From: Topomyia yanbarensis
Taxonomy: Eukaryota; Arthropoda; Insecta; Diptera; Culicidae
Reading direction: 5' to 3'
Assembly (NCBI RefSeq): GCF_030247195.1
Contig: NC_080671.1
Coordinates: 428,482,539-428,546,538 of the forward strand
Length of the DNA stretch: 64,000 bases
Position 1 is the first letter of the stretch. Each line of letters begins with the position of its first letter. Shown one piece after another: positions 1-11,417 of this stretch. The notes under the pieces were generated by a model. That model saw nothing but the letters and a program-made list of their open reading frames with translations, ran no database searches and had not been told where the DNA came from. Made by a program: the position numbers and the translations under genes.

Positions 1-1
1 C

Positions 2-2815
2 GACATCGAGAAGATGTACCGACAGATTCAGCTGCATCCCGAAGACCGACCGCTTCAACGCATTCTCTGGCGTTCCAACCGCGACGATCCGCTCATAGCG
101 TACGAGCTCCAAACCGTTACGTACGGGTTTGCATCCGCGCCATTCCTAGCAACTCGCACCCTCCTACAAGTTGCACAGGACGAAGGCGACAAGTATCCCG
201 CCTCCGCAGATGCTGTGAAACAGGATTTTTACGTCGATGACTTTTTATCGGGAGCTGACGATGTCCAATCCGCAATCCGCCTTCGCCAAGAAGTTTCCGC
301 CATGCTTACGTCAGCTGGCCTTCCGTTAAAGAAGTGGGCATCCAATTCCTCCGAAGTCCTTGCGCAAGTCCCGCAAGAAGATCTCGCTCTACTGCCACTG
401 CATGATCTTCAGGACGAACAATCCGTATCCACCCTAGGACTCGTGTGGGAGCCTAAGTCTGATACGATGCGCTTCAAGGTCCAGTTGCCTCTACCAGCAC
501 CCGTTCTGACCAAAAGGAAGGTCATGTCCTACATTGCGCAGATCTTCGACCCACTAGGACTAGTTGGCCCGACAATCACCGTAGCGAAACTGTTCATGCA
601 GCGTCTGTGGGCATTGAAGACCGACGCAGGAGATTCCTACGAGTGGGATCGTCCGCTACCTCCGCATTTCCAAGGCGAATGGAAGGAGTTCCATGGTACG
701 CTAGACGCAATCTCCACAATCCGCATTCCCAGATTCGTGTCGCAGGTCAAGACCGAAACCATCCAGCTCCATTTTTTCTCCGATGCTTCAGAGAAGGCAT
801 ATGGCGCATGCTGCTACGTCCGGTCTGAATCCGCTGCAGGAATTCGTGTTCAGCTGCTAACGTCAAAATCCAAGGTCGCACCGTTAGCCACCTACCAATC
901 GATTGCGCGCCTAGAGTTATGTGCCGCCGTGTTGTCGGCTAGTCTATATGAGAAGGTGATGAAGTCCCTTAAGACAGCGTGCGAAGTGTTCTTCTGGGTT
1001 GATTCGACGATAGTCCTCTACTGGCTGCAATCGTGCCCATCGCGCTGGAAAACGTTCGTGGCAAACCGAGTGTCCACAATACAATCCACTACCGGATCTT
1101 GCTCCTGGCAGCACGTTCCCGGAGAATTCAACCCTGCAGACCTTATATCCCGAGGTGTCAATCCGGCCGATATCGTGAACCTCGAGTTTTGGTGGATAGG
1201 ACCGCAATGGCTATCGGTTTCATCACACCACTGGCCACGCACTGTGCTGCCAGCGTGCGATTTGTCCACAATGCCAGAGATCAAAGGCAACGTCGCCATG
1301 ATGTCGGTAGCGGTTGCCGAACCATCGTTCTCCGCTCGACTTTTCAGTCGCTACTCCAGCTTTACGAAGCTACGACGTTCCATCGCGTATTGGATGCGAT
1401 ATTTTCGCTCTCTACGAGCTGCCGTCCAGAAGACCAAACCAGAGCCGTTTGAGTCTCTTTCCACACCTGATCTACGCGATGCTGATCTAGCATTGTGCCG
1501 AATTGCCCAACCATCGTTGAAGTGGCTGAAACCGGTGATGTATAAAGACGGCGTTATTCGAGTCGGTGGGAGACTCAAGCACGCCGCAGTTTCGGAAGAA
1601 GTGAAGCACCCGATAATGCTGCTTGCGAAGCACCCGCTATCCGTGATGTTGTCAGAGCACTACCACTACAATCTGCTGCACGCAGGACCACAGCTGACGT
1701 TAACCACGATGCGCCAGAAATTCTGGGTGATTGGAGGACGCGACCTCGTTCGCCGCACGTACCATCAATGCCACACGTGTTTTCGTAGCAAACCCCGTTT
1801 GATCCAGCAAACCGTAGCAGACTTGCCGTCCTCGCGAGTTTCGCCAACCAGACCGTTTTCCGTATGCGGTGTAGACTATTGTGGGCCTGTCTACATTAAA
1901 TCACCGATACGAAACCGTGCACCGACGAAGGCATACGTCGCGATCTTCGTGTGTTTCTCCACCCGCGCTGTCCACATCGAACTAGTCTCGGACCTATCTA
2001 CGCCAGCCTTTCTGGCTGCCCTTCGCCGTTTCGTCGCCCGCAGAGGAAGAATGAGGGAGATCCATAGCGACAACGGCACCGCATTCAAGGGAGCGTCCAA
2101 CGAGCTCAACCGAATCCACCAGATGCTAAAGTCCGATCAAGGTGGACGAAAGCAGATCCTCGATTGGTGTTCCGAGAATGAGATCACGTGGCGATTCATT
2201 CCACCTCGCGCTCCGCACTTCGGCGGTCTGTGGGAGGCAGCCGTCAAGTCAGCTAAGCACCATCTGCTGCGGGAGATCGGCTGTGTGAACGTCGGTTACG
2301 AGGACATGATAACCATACTCACCCAGATCGAGATGTGTCTAAACTCCAGACCTCTCACCGCGATACCATCCGATCCGTCAGACCTGGAAGCTCTGACCCC
2401 AGGCCATTTCCTGGTGGGAACCAGCCTACAAGCCGTTCCAGAACCGTCACTTTGCGATGTACCCGACAATCGACTTTCACATTGGCAGCACACCCAGAAG
2501 CGTGTCCAAAGGATTTGGGCAAGGTGGTATCCCGAGTACCTTCAGCAGCTGCAGTCACGAGCCACGAAGCAGTACCCCAAGGTCACCATTGAACCCGGAC
2601 GAGTTGTGGTGATCAAGGACGAATGTCTGCCGCCAACTCAATGGCCACTAGGAAAAATCATCCAGGTACACCCGAACAAGGATGGAATTGTTCGCGTTGT
2701 CACCCTGAAAACCGCCACATCCGATTCAGTTGTCCGGCCAGTCGTGAAACTGGCCTTGCTTCCGACACCGGAAACGCAGTCCACAGCGTCTGATCCCAGT
2801 TCGGACGAAGAATAG
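2..2815 (+). CDS. BEL/Pao retrotransposon Pol, 5'-partial
   Basis: The reading frame is open from the window edge (first codons D-I-E-K-M-Y) to a TAG at 2813, so the 5' part (gag, protease, most of RT) lies outside. Numbering from the first Met at 14: the RT end carries YVDD at residues 73-76. An RNase H-like domain follows (FSDASE near 255-260, then the E of ARLELCAA and the D of FFWVDST). Next come an H2C2 zinc-binding segment (HYHYNLLH ... CHTC), the integrase core with D in CGVDY (~619), D in HSDNGTAF (~685) and E in GGLWEAAVK (~740), and a C-terminal DUF5641-type tail. Domain order PR-RT-RH-IN with this tail is typical of BEL/Pao. There is no internal stop or frameshift in about 930 residues, so the copy is recent or functional. 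It would make the cDNA and integrate it. The matching 3' LTR follows 58 bp downstream. Confidence 0.95.
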   Translation, partial: DIEKMYRQIQLHPEDRPLQRILWRSNRDDPLIAYELQTVTYGFASAPFLATRTLLQVAQDEGDKYPASADAVKQDFYVDDFLSGADDVQSAIRLRQEVSAMLTSAGLPLKKWASNSSEVLAQVPQEDLALLPLHDLQDEQSVSTLGLVWEPKSDTMRFKVQLPLPAPVLTKRKVMSYIAQIFDPLGLVGPTITVAKLFMQRLWALKTDAGDSYEWDRPLPPHFQGEWKEFHGTLDAISTIRIPRFVSQVKTETIQLHFFSDASEKAYGACCYVRSESAAGIRVQLLTSKSKVAPLATYQSIARLELCAAVLSASLYEKVMKSLKTACEVFFWVDSTIVLYWLQSCPSRWKTFVANRVSTIQSTTGSCSWQHVPGEFNPADLISRGVNPADIVNLEFWWIGPQWLSVSSHHWPRTVLPACDLSTMPEIKGNVAMMSVAVAEPSFSARLFSRYSSFTKLRRSIAYWMRYFRSLRAAVQKTKPEPFESLSTPDLRDADLALCRIAQPSLKWLKPVMYKDGVIRVGGRLKHAAVSEEVKHPIMLLAKHPLSVMLSEHYHYNLLHAGPQLTLTTMRQKFWVIGGRDLVRRTYHQCHTCFRSKPRLIQQTVADLPSSRVSPTRPFSVCGVDYCGPVYIKSPIRNRAPTKAYVAIFVCFSTRAVHIELVSDLSTPAFLAALRRFVARRGRMREIHSDNGTAFKGASNELNRIHQMLKSDQGGRKQILDWCSENEITWRFIPPRAPHFGGLWEAAVKSAKHHLLREIGCVNVGYEDMITILTQIEMCLNSRPLTAIPSDPSDLEALTPGHFLVGTSLQAVPEPSLCDVPDNRLSHWQHTQKRVQRIWARWYPEYLQQLQSRATKQYPKVTIEPGRVVVIKDECLPPTQWPLGKIIQVHPNKDGIVRVVTLKTATSDSVVRPVVKLALLPTPETQSTASDPSSDEE

Positions 2816-2873
2816 AAGAAGTACAAGCAAGAAATGAATTTGAAGTATCCGTGCTACTTCAAGGTGGCCGGAA

Positions 2874-3563
2874 TGTTGATGCGTGAACTTAAATTAAAAA
2901 GAACTACCTAAACTAAGCCTAAATTTAAATTAATCTAAACCTAAATGAATTAAATCTAAACTTTTAATTATAAACCATATTGAATCAAACCTAATTAAAT
3001 GCAAAAACTACCACCAAAAACCCCAAACCAAATTGATGAACCACACTACGAATCCACTATGTTTACCGATCATCATAATGAGCGATCGCAGAACGAGAGT
3101 GCACCAAACAGTGATCGCACAATACAACCAAGCGATCATGATATACGGGTAGGTAGAACCGTCAGCTGTGGAAGACGGAATGCGTAAAACCCAGCGACAG
3201 TCAAAAACAATATCCCGGTCGAGTCAGTACAGTGCGTGTGTACACCAAATATAAGTCCGTCGTCGCGAGTGATAATTTGATGAATTATAGACTACTGCGA
3301 ACATTTTCCCCACAATAAACCCCGAAAGCAGTAACGATTATTGCTAGCTAGTAGATAGTTTGCTAGCGAAGAAATTAATTTGTGAGTGAAAAAATCTGCG
3401 TGGCAAAACCCTGTGAAGAAGCGAAAGGTGTGACGACAAAGATAAATAGTGCGCGGAGTCAGCTGTTAATTTTCGGCTCATCGACGATCAACTGGGCCGT
3501 CTCAGGAGATAGACGGAAGAAAATCCTCCGAATACGGAACCACCAACGTAAGTCGCCCCAACA
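2874..3563 (+). repeat. Putative 3' LTR of the BEL/Pao element
   Basis: A purine-rich tract (AAGGTGGCCGGAA) ends at 2873 and is followed by TGTTG, the usual LTR start. A TATA-like TATAAG at 3250-3255 and a poly(A) signal AATAAA at 3314-3319 fit a U3-R-U5 layout. The end at CCAACA (3563) is inferred only from the TG...CA rule, because the 5' LTR is outside the window. Length is then about 690 bp. No target duplication can be tested. Confidence 0.65.
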
Positions 3564-4039
3564 CATCATTTCGATATAATCGCTTCCAAGAAAATTTGTG
3601 AAAATATCTCACTCATAGGGGGATTAATCAGCAAAAGCACAATACCAAAAGAAAGGGCATATTGCCTCCATTAAATTCTCCGAAGATACTATTGACCTAA
3701 AATAAGCCGGTCTGGCGTTAATAATAGATTACATGTTTTGGTCATATTTCTGGCAATGGGAAATGATAAAAATCTTTCGTCAGCATTTAATGTTCAATAT
3801 CTCTTTTGATAATAGTCCGATATCAACAAGCTATAGCTTGTTCGAAAGGTATTCGTTAAAGCTGTCTAAAAACATATAAATTGTTAATCTATATTGTCAA
3901 TTTCGGCAGATAATTAAAAAAAAACTGCAAAAAACGCCATTTTTACACATTCAAACATTCATATCTTGGAAACTAAAGATCAGAATCAAAAACAAATTAA
4001 TAGCGTTCATACTGTTTTTTAGTTCTTTCATTTAAAATT

Positions 4040-4233
4040 GGTTTGGATAAGATCGGTTCAGCCATTGCTGAGAAACACGAATGAGAATTTGTCCGTTACA
4101 TACACACACACAGACATTGTCCCAAATCGTCGAGCTGAGTCGATTGGTATATAAGACTCGGCCCTCCGGGCCTCGAAAAAAATCTTGAAAGTTTGAGCGA
4201 ATTCTATACATTTCTTTTATAAGAAATGTAAAA
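4040..4233 (+). repeat. Interspersed repeat, copy 1 (CCTCCGGGCCTCG family)
   Basis: This segment starts with a GGTTCAGCCATTGCTGAGAA motif, then a CA-rich run, then CGAGCTGAGTCGATTGGTAT and CCCTCCGGGCCTCG, and ends in a short hairpin-like TTCTTTTATAAGAAATG. The same order of motifs recurs at 30380-30705. From memory this pattern is very common in culicine genomes and resembles the 3' end of a non-LTR element; no coding part is present. Confidence 0.6.
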
Positions 4234-4414
4234 ATCATCAGATGCTCATTAAATCTCGTCCTGACATACTAAAGACGTACAGAAAACGTCATTGTTCATC
4301 ATTTTCTGTCTATTTTCCGAAAAACAATGTGTGGTCAAAGCACATTTGAACTGATTTACTTTTTGGAACCGCATTATTTTTGGTGAATTGCTAAAATTGT
4401 CAATATCTAACAAT

Positions 4415-5470
4415 TTTCTAGAATTCCGACGTCATATTTTCTAGAACTCCAACGTCGGAATTCCAAAAAATCCGACGTCGGGATTCTAGAAAATCCGTCG
4501 CCGGAAATTCGACGACGGAATTCCAAAGTAGAATTTCCGACGTCGGAATTCCAGAAAATCCGACGAAGGAATTCTAGAAAATCCAACGTCGGAATTCTAG
4601 AAAATCCGACGATAGAAATCCGACGTCGGAAATTCGACGTCGGAAATTCGACGCCGGAATTCCGAAGTCGGAATTCCAGAAAATCCAACGTCGGAATTCT
4701 AGATATTCCGGCGTCGAAAATCCGACGTCGGAATTCCGATGTCGAAATTCCGACTTCAAAATTCTAGAAAATCCGGCGTCGGAATTCTAGAAAATCCGAC
4801 GTCGGAAATTCGACGTCGGAATTCCAGAAATTTCGGAAAATCTGACGTAGGAATTCTAGAAAATCAGACGTCAGAAGTCCGACGTCGGAATTCTAGAAAA
4901 TCCGACGTTGAAATTCTAGAAAACCTTCTAGATATCCGACGTCGAAATTCTAGAAAGACAAACGATCCGTATTCCGAATACCAGGAAATCCGACGTCGGA
5001 ATTCTAGATATTCCGACATCGGAAGTCCGACGTCCAAATTCTGGAAAATCCGACGTCGGAATTCTAGAAAATCTGACGCCGGAAATTCAACGTCGGAATT
5101 CCAGAAATTACAGAAAATCCGACGTCGGAGTTCTAGAAAATCAGACGTTTGAAATTCGACGTCGGAATTCCGACGGAATTCTAGAAAATCTGACGTTGAA
5201 ATTCTAGAAAATCCGGCGTTGGATTTTCCGCTATTCCGACGTCGGATTTTTTGGAATTCCGACGTCGGAATTCCAACGTCGAATTTCAGAATTTCAGAAA
5301 ATCCGGCGTCGGAATTCTGGAAAATCCGACGTCGGAATTCTAGAAAATTGGACGTCGGAATTCTAGAAAATCAGACGTCGGAAATTCGACACCGGAATTC
5401 CGACGTCGGAATTCCAGAAAATCCGTCGGGATTCTAGATATTCCGACGTCGGAATTTCAACGTCTGATTT
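4415..5470. repeat. Minisatellite of palindromic hexamers (~23-bp unit)
   Basis: About 1.05 kb of degenerate tandem repeats. The core unit is about 23 bp: a GACGTCGGAATTC block followed by a TAGAAAATCC block. Three palindromes alternate: GACGTC within TCCGACGTCGGA, GAATTC, and TCTAGA. Units vary in length and order. Stop-poor frames rich in Arg, Asn, Ser, Lys and Asp (+) or Ile, Phe, Arg, Ser (-) run across it on both strands; these are by-products of the repeat and not genes. Confidence 0.9.
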
Positions 5471-7139
5471 TTCATTTTCCATTTTGGTAAAGAAATATCA
5501 TATGATGGATAGATTTTTTCCCCAAGCAGATTCCTTTCGACTACCCTCTGTCTAACAAAGCAGTTGCATAGCGCACTGAAAGTATTCTTGAAGAAGAAAA
5601 TCATAAAACTATCAAGACTTATGGTAGTCTTATAGTAGTTTTAAGCAGCTCTTGAACACCACTATAAGAATGTGTTGACAAAAAATTAAAAGTTTTAAGA
5701 AAATCTTGGAAAGTACTCTTGAGAACCATTTTAAGTATGGGCCTTTTTCAACTTAAGGGGGGTTTTTGGTTGTCTTGAAGCAGTGTTGTAGAGTAATTGG
5801 TTTTATGTTCGGTTTTATGAAATTAATCTTGAAGATATCTTCAAATGTACCATAAAACCAAATTTGGTACTTGGGTGGTTATATTGTTATCAGCAAATTT
5901 AAATGTTTTTGCCTAGCACGTTTGAGTGAAGTTTGTGGTGTTTATACAAAGCGTACAGTGCACTAACCTATTACAAAGTTGAAACTTGCGTGTAATTTAA
6001 AAACTTGTCATTTAAATAACTAACCTTATTCTGACCAATATCCAGCACAATATCTCAGTTTTGTTAAACATGGCAATCACCAGCGATAAAGCCTCATTTT
6101 TAGAGAGTTTTCGTGATCAGCTTTCAATAAAACTCTTGCTTTTTATTATATAAATATTTTATTTGATTCGATTCAATGTGTTAGCTAAAGGGAACCGTGG
6201 GTCTTTTAAATATTAACGTAGCGTAAACAATAAAAAAATAATAAAACGTTAATGATTGTCCAACAGATCTCGTGCAAAAGACTAGCGATTACGCGTAGAG
6301 ATCTGTTTACAAGGCTGGTAAATATTTTGCCTAACTAACAGTATCTTTATTTATATCTCGTACACCTCCGTGTCACCATCATGGTTACTGCCATGTTCGC
6401 GAACATCTGATTTCATCCTTGTTTTTTGCCCTTACGGGTCACGAGTATGGAATTCCTCAATGATGGTGCTGGTTGTTGATTTTGATATGCTTTTGCCGTC
6501 AATATTACCTGAATATTGTTTGTGGTTCAGGTAATTGTCGGTCGGTGAGTCGGTCCACCTGAATTCCCACCATAAAAAACACCATTTAATATATGGGGAA
6601 TTACTTGCTAAAACCTTCCTTTATAATGAATTCCATTTCTTCCAAATGTGACATGAATCTTTTAATGGCCATGGTGCAAGTAAGTGAATCTTGTAGTCGA
6701 ACATTAATTTTCTCATCATCCATATATAATAGGATCAACCAGGTGCTACACATTAATATCCAAAATGACTGGTTACGCCTGGGATAATTTGTTGAACGGT
6801 ATCAGCATTGAATACCTGACATGGTATAACTCGATAAAGGCGACTTCTGTAAGCGAAACCTCCATTTGCACCTTCAGTAAATGTTTCACATCACGAATAC
6901 CTTAAGCACCTTATGCAATAAGGCCGTAAGTCAATCACCTCCGTATTTGGCAGGAGCACCACCTATTACTTCTGGGACTTTTTTTCCAGTGAGTTACACA
7001 ATATGAAAGGAACTGTTTTTTCTTATCACACTCAGCATTGTGAGTAGGTATCGTGACCGGTTTCTTTGGTGGTTCGAAATAGCGCAGAAACAGTTATAAA
7101 GCAGCTAATTTCCAAAAAAACGTAGTTCGTTGAATTAAC
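5471..7139. other. AT-rich stretch without a recognisable gene
   Basis: I see no reading frame with protein-like composition, no RNA gene and no clear terminal repeats. A 64-codon frame at 6593-6787 has no family signature and is probably chance. Confidence 0.5.
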
Positions 7140-7556
7140 CTTTTCACGCCCATCTTTTTTTTCGTTCATGTAGGGTTTCAAAGCTATTTTTCCTAGAAAA
7201 CGCTGGGGTCAAGAAACACGAAAAGCCTTTTTTCATAGAGATAGGTGGTTCCCTCGCAGTGCTAGAAACTACTCAATTTTTACCTTCCAATGCTCAATAC
7301 AATTCTCCTAGAATATTTAGAATAGTCCAATTGCGTTGTAAATGTAACCAAAGACAGTCTAAATTGATAAGTTTTATCAATTTTCAATAATACGAAGATA
7401 TATGAAAATATCATTTTCCGTTGTCAACGTAAACTGTTCCTGGCAGCACTGCTCCATCGGAATCCAATCAGACTAATTGCAATAACTTCAGTTCTAGAGC
7501 TGGTCCTTGAAACTATTATTACTCAAATAAAAAGCAATAGTCACATTTATTAGCCT
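7140..7556. repeat. Interspersed repeat family A, copy 1
   Basis: This stretch is colinear with 11418-12135. Shared blocks include GGGTTTCAAAGC/GGGTTCCAAACC, a run near AGTGCTAGAA, a block near CCAATGCTCAATAC, and GCAATAACTTCAGTTCTA (7479-7496 versus 12052-12069), followed by CTCAAATAAAAAG. In the second copy extra sequence belonging to repeat family B lies just before GCAATAAC. Confidence 0.55.
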
Positions 7557-8248
7557 TACTTGTTTTTGTGCACAAATTTTGCCTTAATCAAAAATTATAG
7601 CTGTTTAAAAACGTTGTTGTCCACAAACAACATGGGCATGAATGGGTTAAGAATCAAACAACTGCATGAGTGTGCGAAAACACTTTTTATAATGACTAAA
7701 AAGTACTATTCACTCGTAAAATTTTAATAACCAGGTTGTTTTTCATGAGCAAAATTTTATTAACTTTTTGTTATCAAAATGTGTTTAAAGACCCAAATAT
7801 CCAAACGAATAACAAAGACTCCAGGAATAAAAAAAATTAAGAACAAAAAAAACATTCTAGACAGACAGTTGTTAATTTAAATGCAAACCCCAGATAAGTT
7901 CGTATGTAGAGTATTTAAGGTTATCAATAAAATGTGGAGAAACTTAAATTGCTTCCTTAGAGAATGGTCTAGTGGAGCATTAACATATGAGAAAAATGCC
8001 GAAAGTACTTAAAACAATGTTTGATGAATTTGCCAATTTAAACCAACAACATCGAACCATCTGGAGTTTCTGTTAATCACTTAGCAAGAGCATTTATTTT
8101 CCGAAGTCGTTTAAATTCGAAGCACCACACTTAATGTGTTATCTGTTTATTTTTACAAATAAAAACACACGCACATAAACAAACCGTTAAACGAGGTAAG
8201 ACAGTTTTCGTATTTTTTATGAGACTATCGCAGTAAAAAAAGAACATA
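7557..8248. other. AT-rich stretch, no gene seen
   Basis: No supported gene. If the block to its right is a minus-strand 5' exon, this stretch would be the beginning of its first intron. Confidence 0.4.
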
Positions 8249-9640
8249 CCTTCACTTGTAGACAATACTTTGACCTCTCGGTCGATCCTCGCCGACAAGT
8301 ACGTTTTCACACACTTTTCTCGTGGCACCAAATCAATACCGCAGATCAAGTAGCCAACGACACAGCACATACACACCCGCACAAAACACCACGCGCCGCC
8401 GGCATCGATTCTCGCCAGGCAAAAATATTTCTGTATATTGCAGCAGCCTACTGTGCACAATAACAAAAAATCACGCACTTCACCTCCGCTACGGTACCTA
8501 TATTTACTTTAAACGCCGACATTTACATGAATCATTGAACATTTTCCGCCACATTTTTTTCCCGTAGATAACCCCGGCGGCAAACGCTCGCTGGTTGCAC
8601 TAAGTAAATCTGATGCTTAAAATCTAAACACTGATAACAATCAGGCAGTACACCGAATATCGCGCACGTATACAGCCGTGTAGTTTACACTCCGACGAAG
8701 ATTCTACACCAGGGTAGAATGAATGAAGATTCGATCTTCTCGAAACTGTGGTTATCTTCTTTAGCCTAATCCGCACTCGCTGGTCGATAGCTCGGAAATA
8801 GTCTACTAAGGAGACACATACACACACGCACGCCCCGGCACTGAGTTTGCACAGAAAATATTGACTCTTAAATTTTACACATCAACCAACCTTATTTATC
8901 TAACATGAAGCAGAAAACTTTCAACGGAACACGAACATGAATAGATTCTATATTTTCTCACATGGTATTGAACGCTCGACATCAATACACTCGGCGCACT
9001 GGACTGGATATTTTCACTGTAAACAGACGCGTCCCGCTGAGATTGTATCCTTTGGCGGCATTCAACCACCCTGTTTCGCCCTACCCGATACGATTCGCAA
9101 GCGCCACTCACTCACTCACTACGCACGACGACCTACCGCTATCACAACACGGGCACCACACCACCGTTTCCGCGATAAAGTGCAACGCAGAGCTTTCCAA
9201 CCAACAGGTGGTTTATCAAAGGACAAATTCTATCAGCCTGTTGCGTTCGCCCACCCACTTGACTAACATCCAGCCTCGTGCGCTCCAGAGCGCGGTATGT
9301 CTGCCAGACTGAACTTCACTGCACTGCACTGGAGATGTATGGAAGGTCCTGTGATCGGAGCCGAATTCGAGCACGCGTCCACTTAGCGCAACGTCCGCCG
9401 ACAAAGTGAGGCTGTGCAATCGGCCCCCGGTGGCAGCAAATCGGGTCGGGATGGGATCAACCATGGGCCATCCGGTTGCGGATTCGGAAAACATCGCAAT
9501 CGGGTCGACCAGCTGGAAAATATTCTCCCCGTTTTTGCCTACTCTCGATGATCGTTCTCTCACTCGCGTGCCGTCTCTTTCCGTCGACGATGTCGATATA
9601 GATAAGAATACATAGTACCGGAGACGGTGGCGAAACACGT
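8249..9640 (-). promoter_or_regulatory. Candidate promoter and 5' non-coding exon of a minus-strand gene
   Basis: The block is clearly richer in GC and CpG than its AT-rich surroundings. Read on the minus strand it has the look of an insect 5' UTR: GTG-rich runs, arthropod initiator-like TCAGT sites, and a good splice donor (GAAG|GTATGT) at about 8249. Several short frames cross it (for example 9216-9638 and 8131-8478, both minus) but none resembles a known domain. I infer a transcription start region near 9.0-9.6 kb and a first intron beginning at 8249, with the coding exons further left or outside the window. It could instead be a two-sided promoter. RNA evidence would decide. Confidence 0.35.
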
Positions 9641-9716
9641 GAGCGAGTGCGTTTGAAATGCGAGCGCGGGAAAATTGTTTACATTTTCCCAGCCGCCTTC
9701 GATTTTGTCCGGTTCG

Positions 9717-9740
9717 TTGTGTATGTGTGTGTGTGTGTGG
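9717..9740. repeat. (GT)n microsatellite
   Basis: A short run of GT dinucleotides with two interruptions, at the right flank of the GC-rich block. Confidence 0.8.
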
Positions 9741-10933
9741 CGGATGAGGGTTGGAATGAAGGTGAGATCGTACACGTTTTGCGGTGGGTTACGGGTAGTT
9801 AGAAGTTGAACGTGTTTTGTTTTGGGAATAAATTTTTCGCCACCGCATTGGGCGACAGCCAGTTGTCTGTTTTGGTAAATGTAACTGTCTAAACAATGTA
9901 TGATTCGAAAGAAAAGTTTTACTTTGCTGCGTGCGAACTGTGCGGACGGTGCGTATTGATTGATCAGTGTTTAGATTCTATCGGAATTCGTGGGAATGTT
10001 ACTCGAGACTCGTGATGCTATGTAAACTAATGATTGAATGGCGATTTTTGCCGACTGACAATAGTCTTGCCTCGCACAGGTAGGGCAGATAGTCCAATAG
10101 TTGTGCTAGCTAAGTTTATAATTATCATATAATTATAAATTTAATTCATTGCAAGTGTAGCGTTCAGTTCGTCCTAGAAACAGAAATTTGCTATAGCGTA
10201 GTTATAGTTTAAACAATTAAATTAAAATTTCGATATTTTTTCTGTATAAAATTTGGTTTATGTTCATTCGATAAATATAGGTTATTTCTTGATTTTTTAA
10301 TCAAAGTTTTTTTTGCAAGTACAACTATTAGGCCATCTACCCTGTAGAAAATATGTTTAAATATTACAATAACACTGGAGGTATTTTCTATTTATCTTAA
10401 TGACGTGTTAGTGTCGGTTCTTCTGAGTACAGACAACAACAGTGATAACAATATCCATGAATCATTTTGTAAGATACAAACATTTATTAGTACAATGAGT
10501 AACTTCCGTTTCTTATCGCTTTAAAAGTTGCAGAATGGTAATTAAAATTTAAGATGTAGTAATCATTTTTTAATGCCGGAAACCGCTTCTATGGATTTTT
10601 GTAATTGAATGTAGTTCTAATGATTCAAGCCCCGCTTCCGAAAACTCAGAAAAAAAAACTGATTTATTCTACCTAACAGTGAGATCAGATATTTCTTATG
10701 CATATCACTGTTAGATCGCTCATTAATTTGCAGAACTCACGTGAAATTGGTACCCAATTAAAGGTGAGATGAACAGTTTTGAGTCATGCGCGAGAAAAAA
10801 TCTCGAATGAACTGAATAATTTATAGAAAATCAACATAACAAAAAAAAATTAAAAAATTATGGAAAAAAATATAATTCATGAAATGGGTAAAATGATTAA
10901 TATAAATCAAATTTATAAAATGAATTAACCAAT
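9741..10933. other. AT-rich stretch, no gene seen
   Basis: No frame, RNA gene or terminal repeat could be supported. Short A/T runs are common. Confidence 0.5.
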
Positions 10934-11094
10934 GTTTTTATTTTGATTATAGAGATTTTAATCTTAGAGTGATAGTCGCTTCTTTTTCGGGTTCTCTTTT
11001 GGAAAAATCTCTAACCCTATGTGCGGGGTTGGGAATCGAACCTAGGCGAGCTGCATACAAGGCAATCAATTTACCAACTACGCTATGCCCGTCC
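10934..11094 (-). mobile_element. tRNA-derived SINE (Feilai-like)
   Basis: Read on the minus strand the element starts GGACGGGCATAGCGTAGTTG, which holds a pol III box A-like segment. About 45 bp later comes a perfect box B, GGTTCGATTCC (plus-strand 11032-11042). A non-tRNA body follows and ends in an A-rich AATCAAAATAAAAACA tail. The head with CCAACCCCGCACATAGGGTT matches my memory of the mosquito Feilai family. A pol III transcript mobilised by a LINE is expected for the family. It is not a tRNA gene, because the acceptor stem cannot close. Confidence 0.75.
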
Positions 11095-11099
11095 TCACA

Positions 11100-11417
11100 A
11101 TTAATCAAATTAGTTCAGCTCAAATAAAAATTGGACAATATTAAAAATAAGTTATAACATTAAAAAAATAATTTTATTGTTTCAAACTATCAATTTGTTA
11201 AAATCAATAAAAAGAATGACTGAAGAGAATTAATAAAACCATTTACTGGAAACTGAATAAAATATATGAACTGGAAAAAATAAGAAAATATTAAAATGAA
11301 TAGAATAAATGAAATGAACAAGATGAATGAAATGAATGATAAGAAGAAAACAAAAAAAAATAAATTAAGTTAATAAAACTAATAAAACAAACAAAATGAA
11401 TAATATGAATGAAATTA
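11100..11417. repeat. AT-rich low-complexity (AATGAAAT-like) stretch
   Basis: Short imperfect repeats of AATGAATGAAAT and AATAAAA type. It follows the SINE head and precedes repeat family A. No gene seen. Confidence 0.5.

Noticed and set aside
4407..5437. Frames of 60-137 codons on both strands with RRRNSRKSD-type repeats
   Set aside because: They arise from the palindromic minisatellite; the same peptide motifs appear on both strands in several frames.
4415..5470. CRISPR-like array
   Set aside because: Units are contiguous, degenerate and without unique spacers, and the genome is eukaryotic.
11030..11094. A tRNA gene on the minus strand
   Set aside because: Boxes A and B are present, but no acceptor stem closes and a SINE body and A-rich tail follow.
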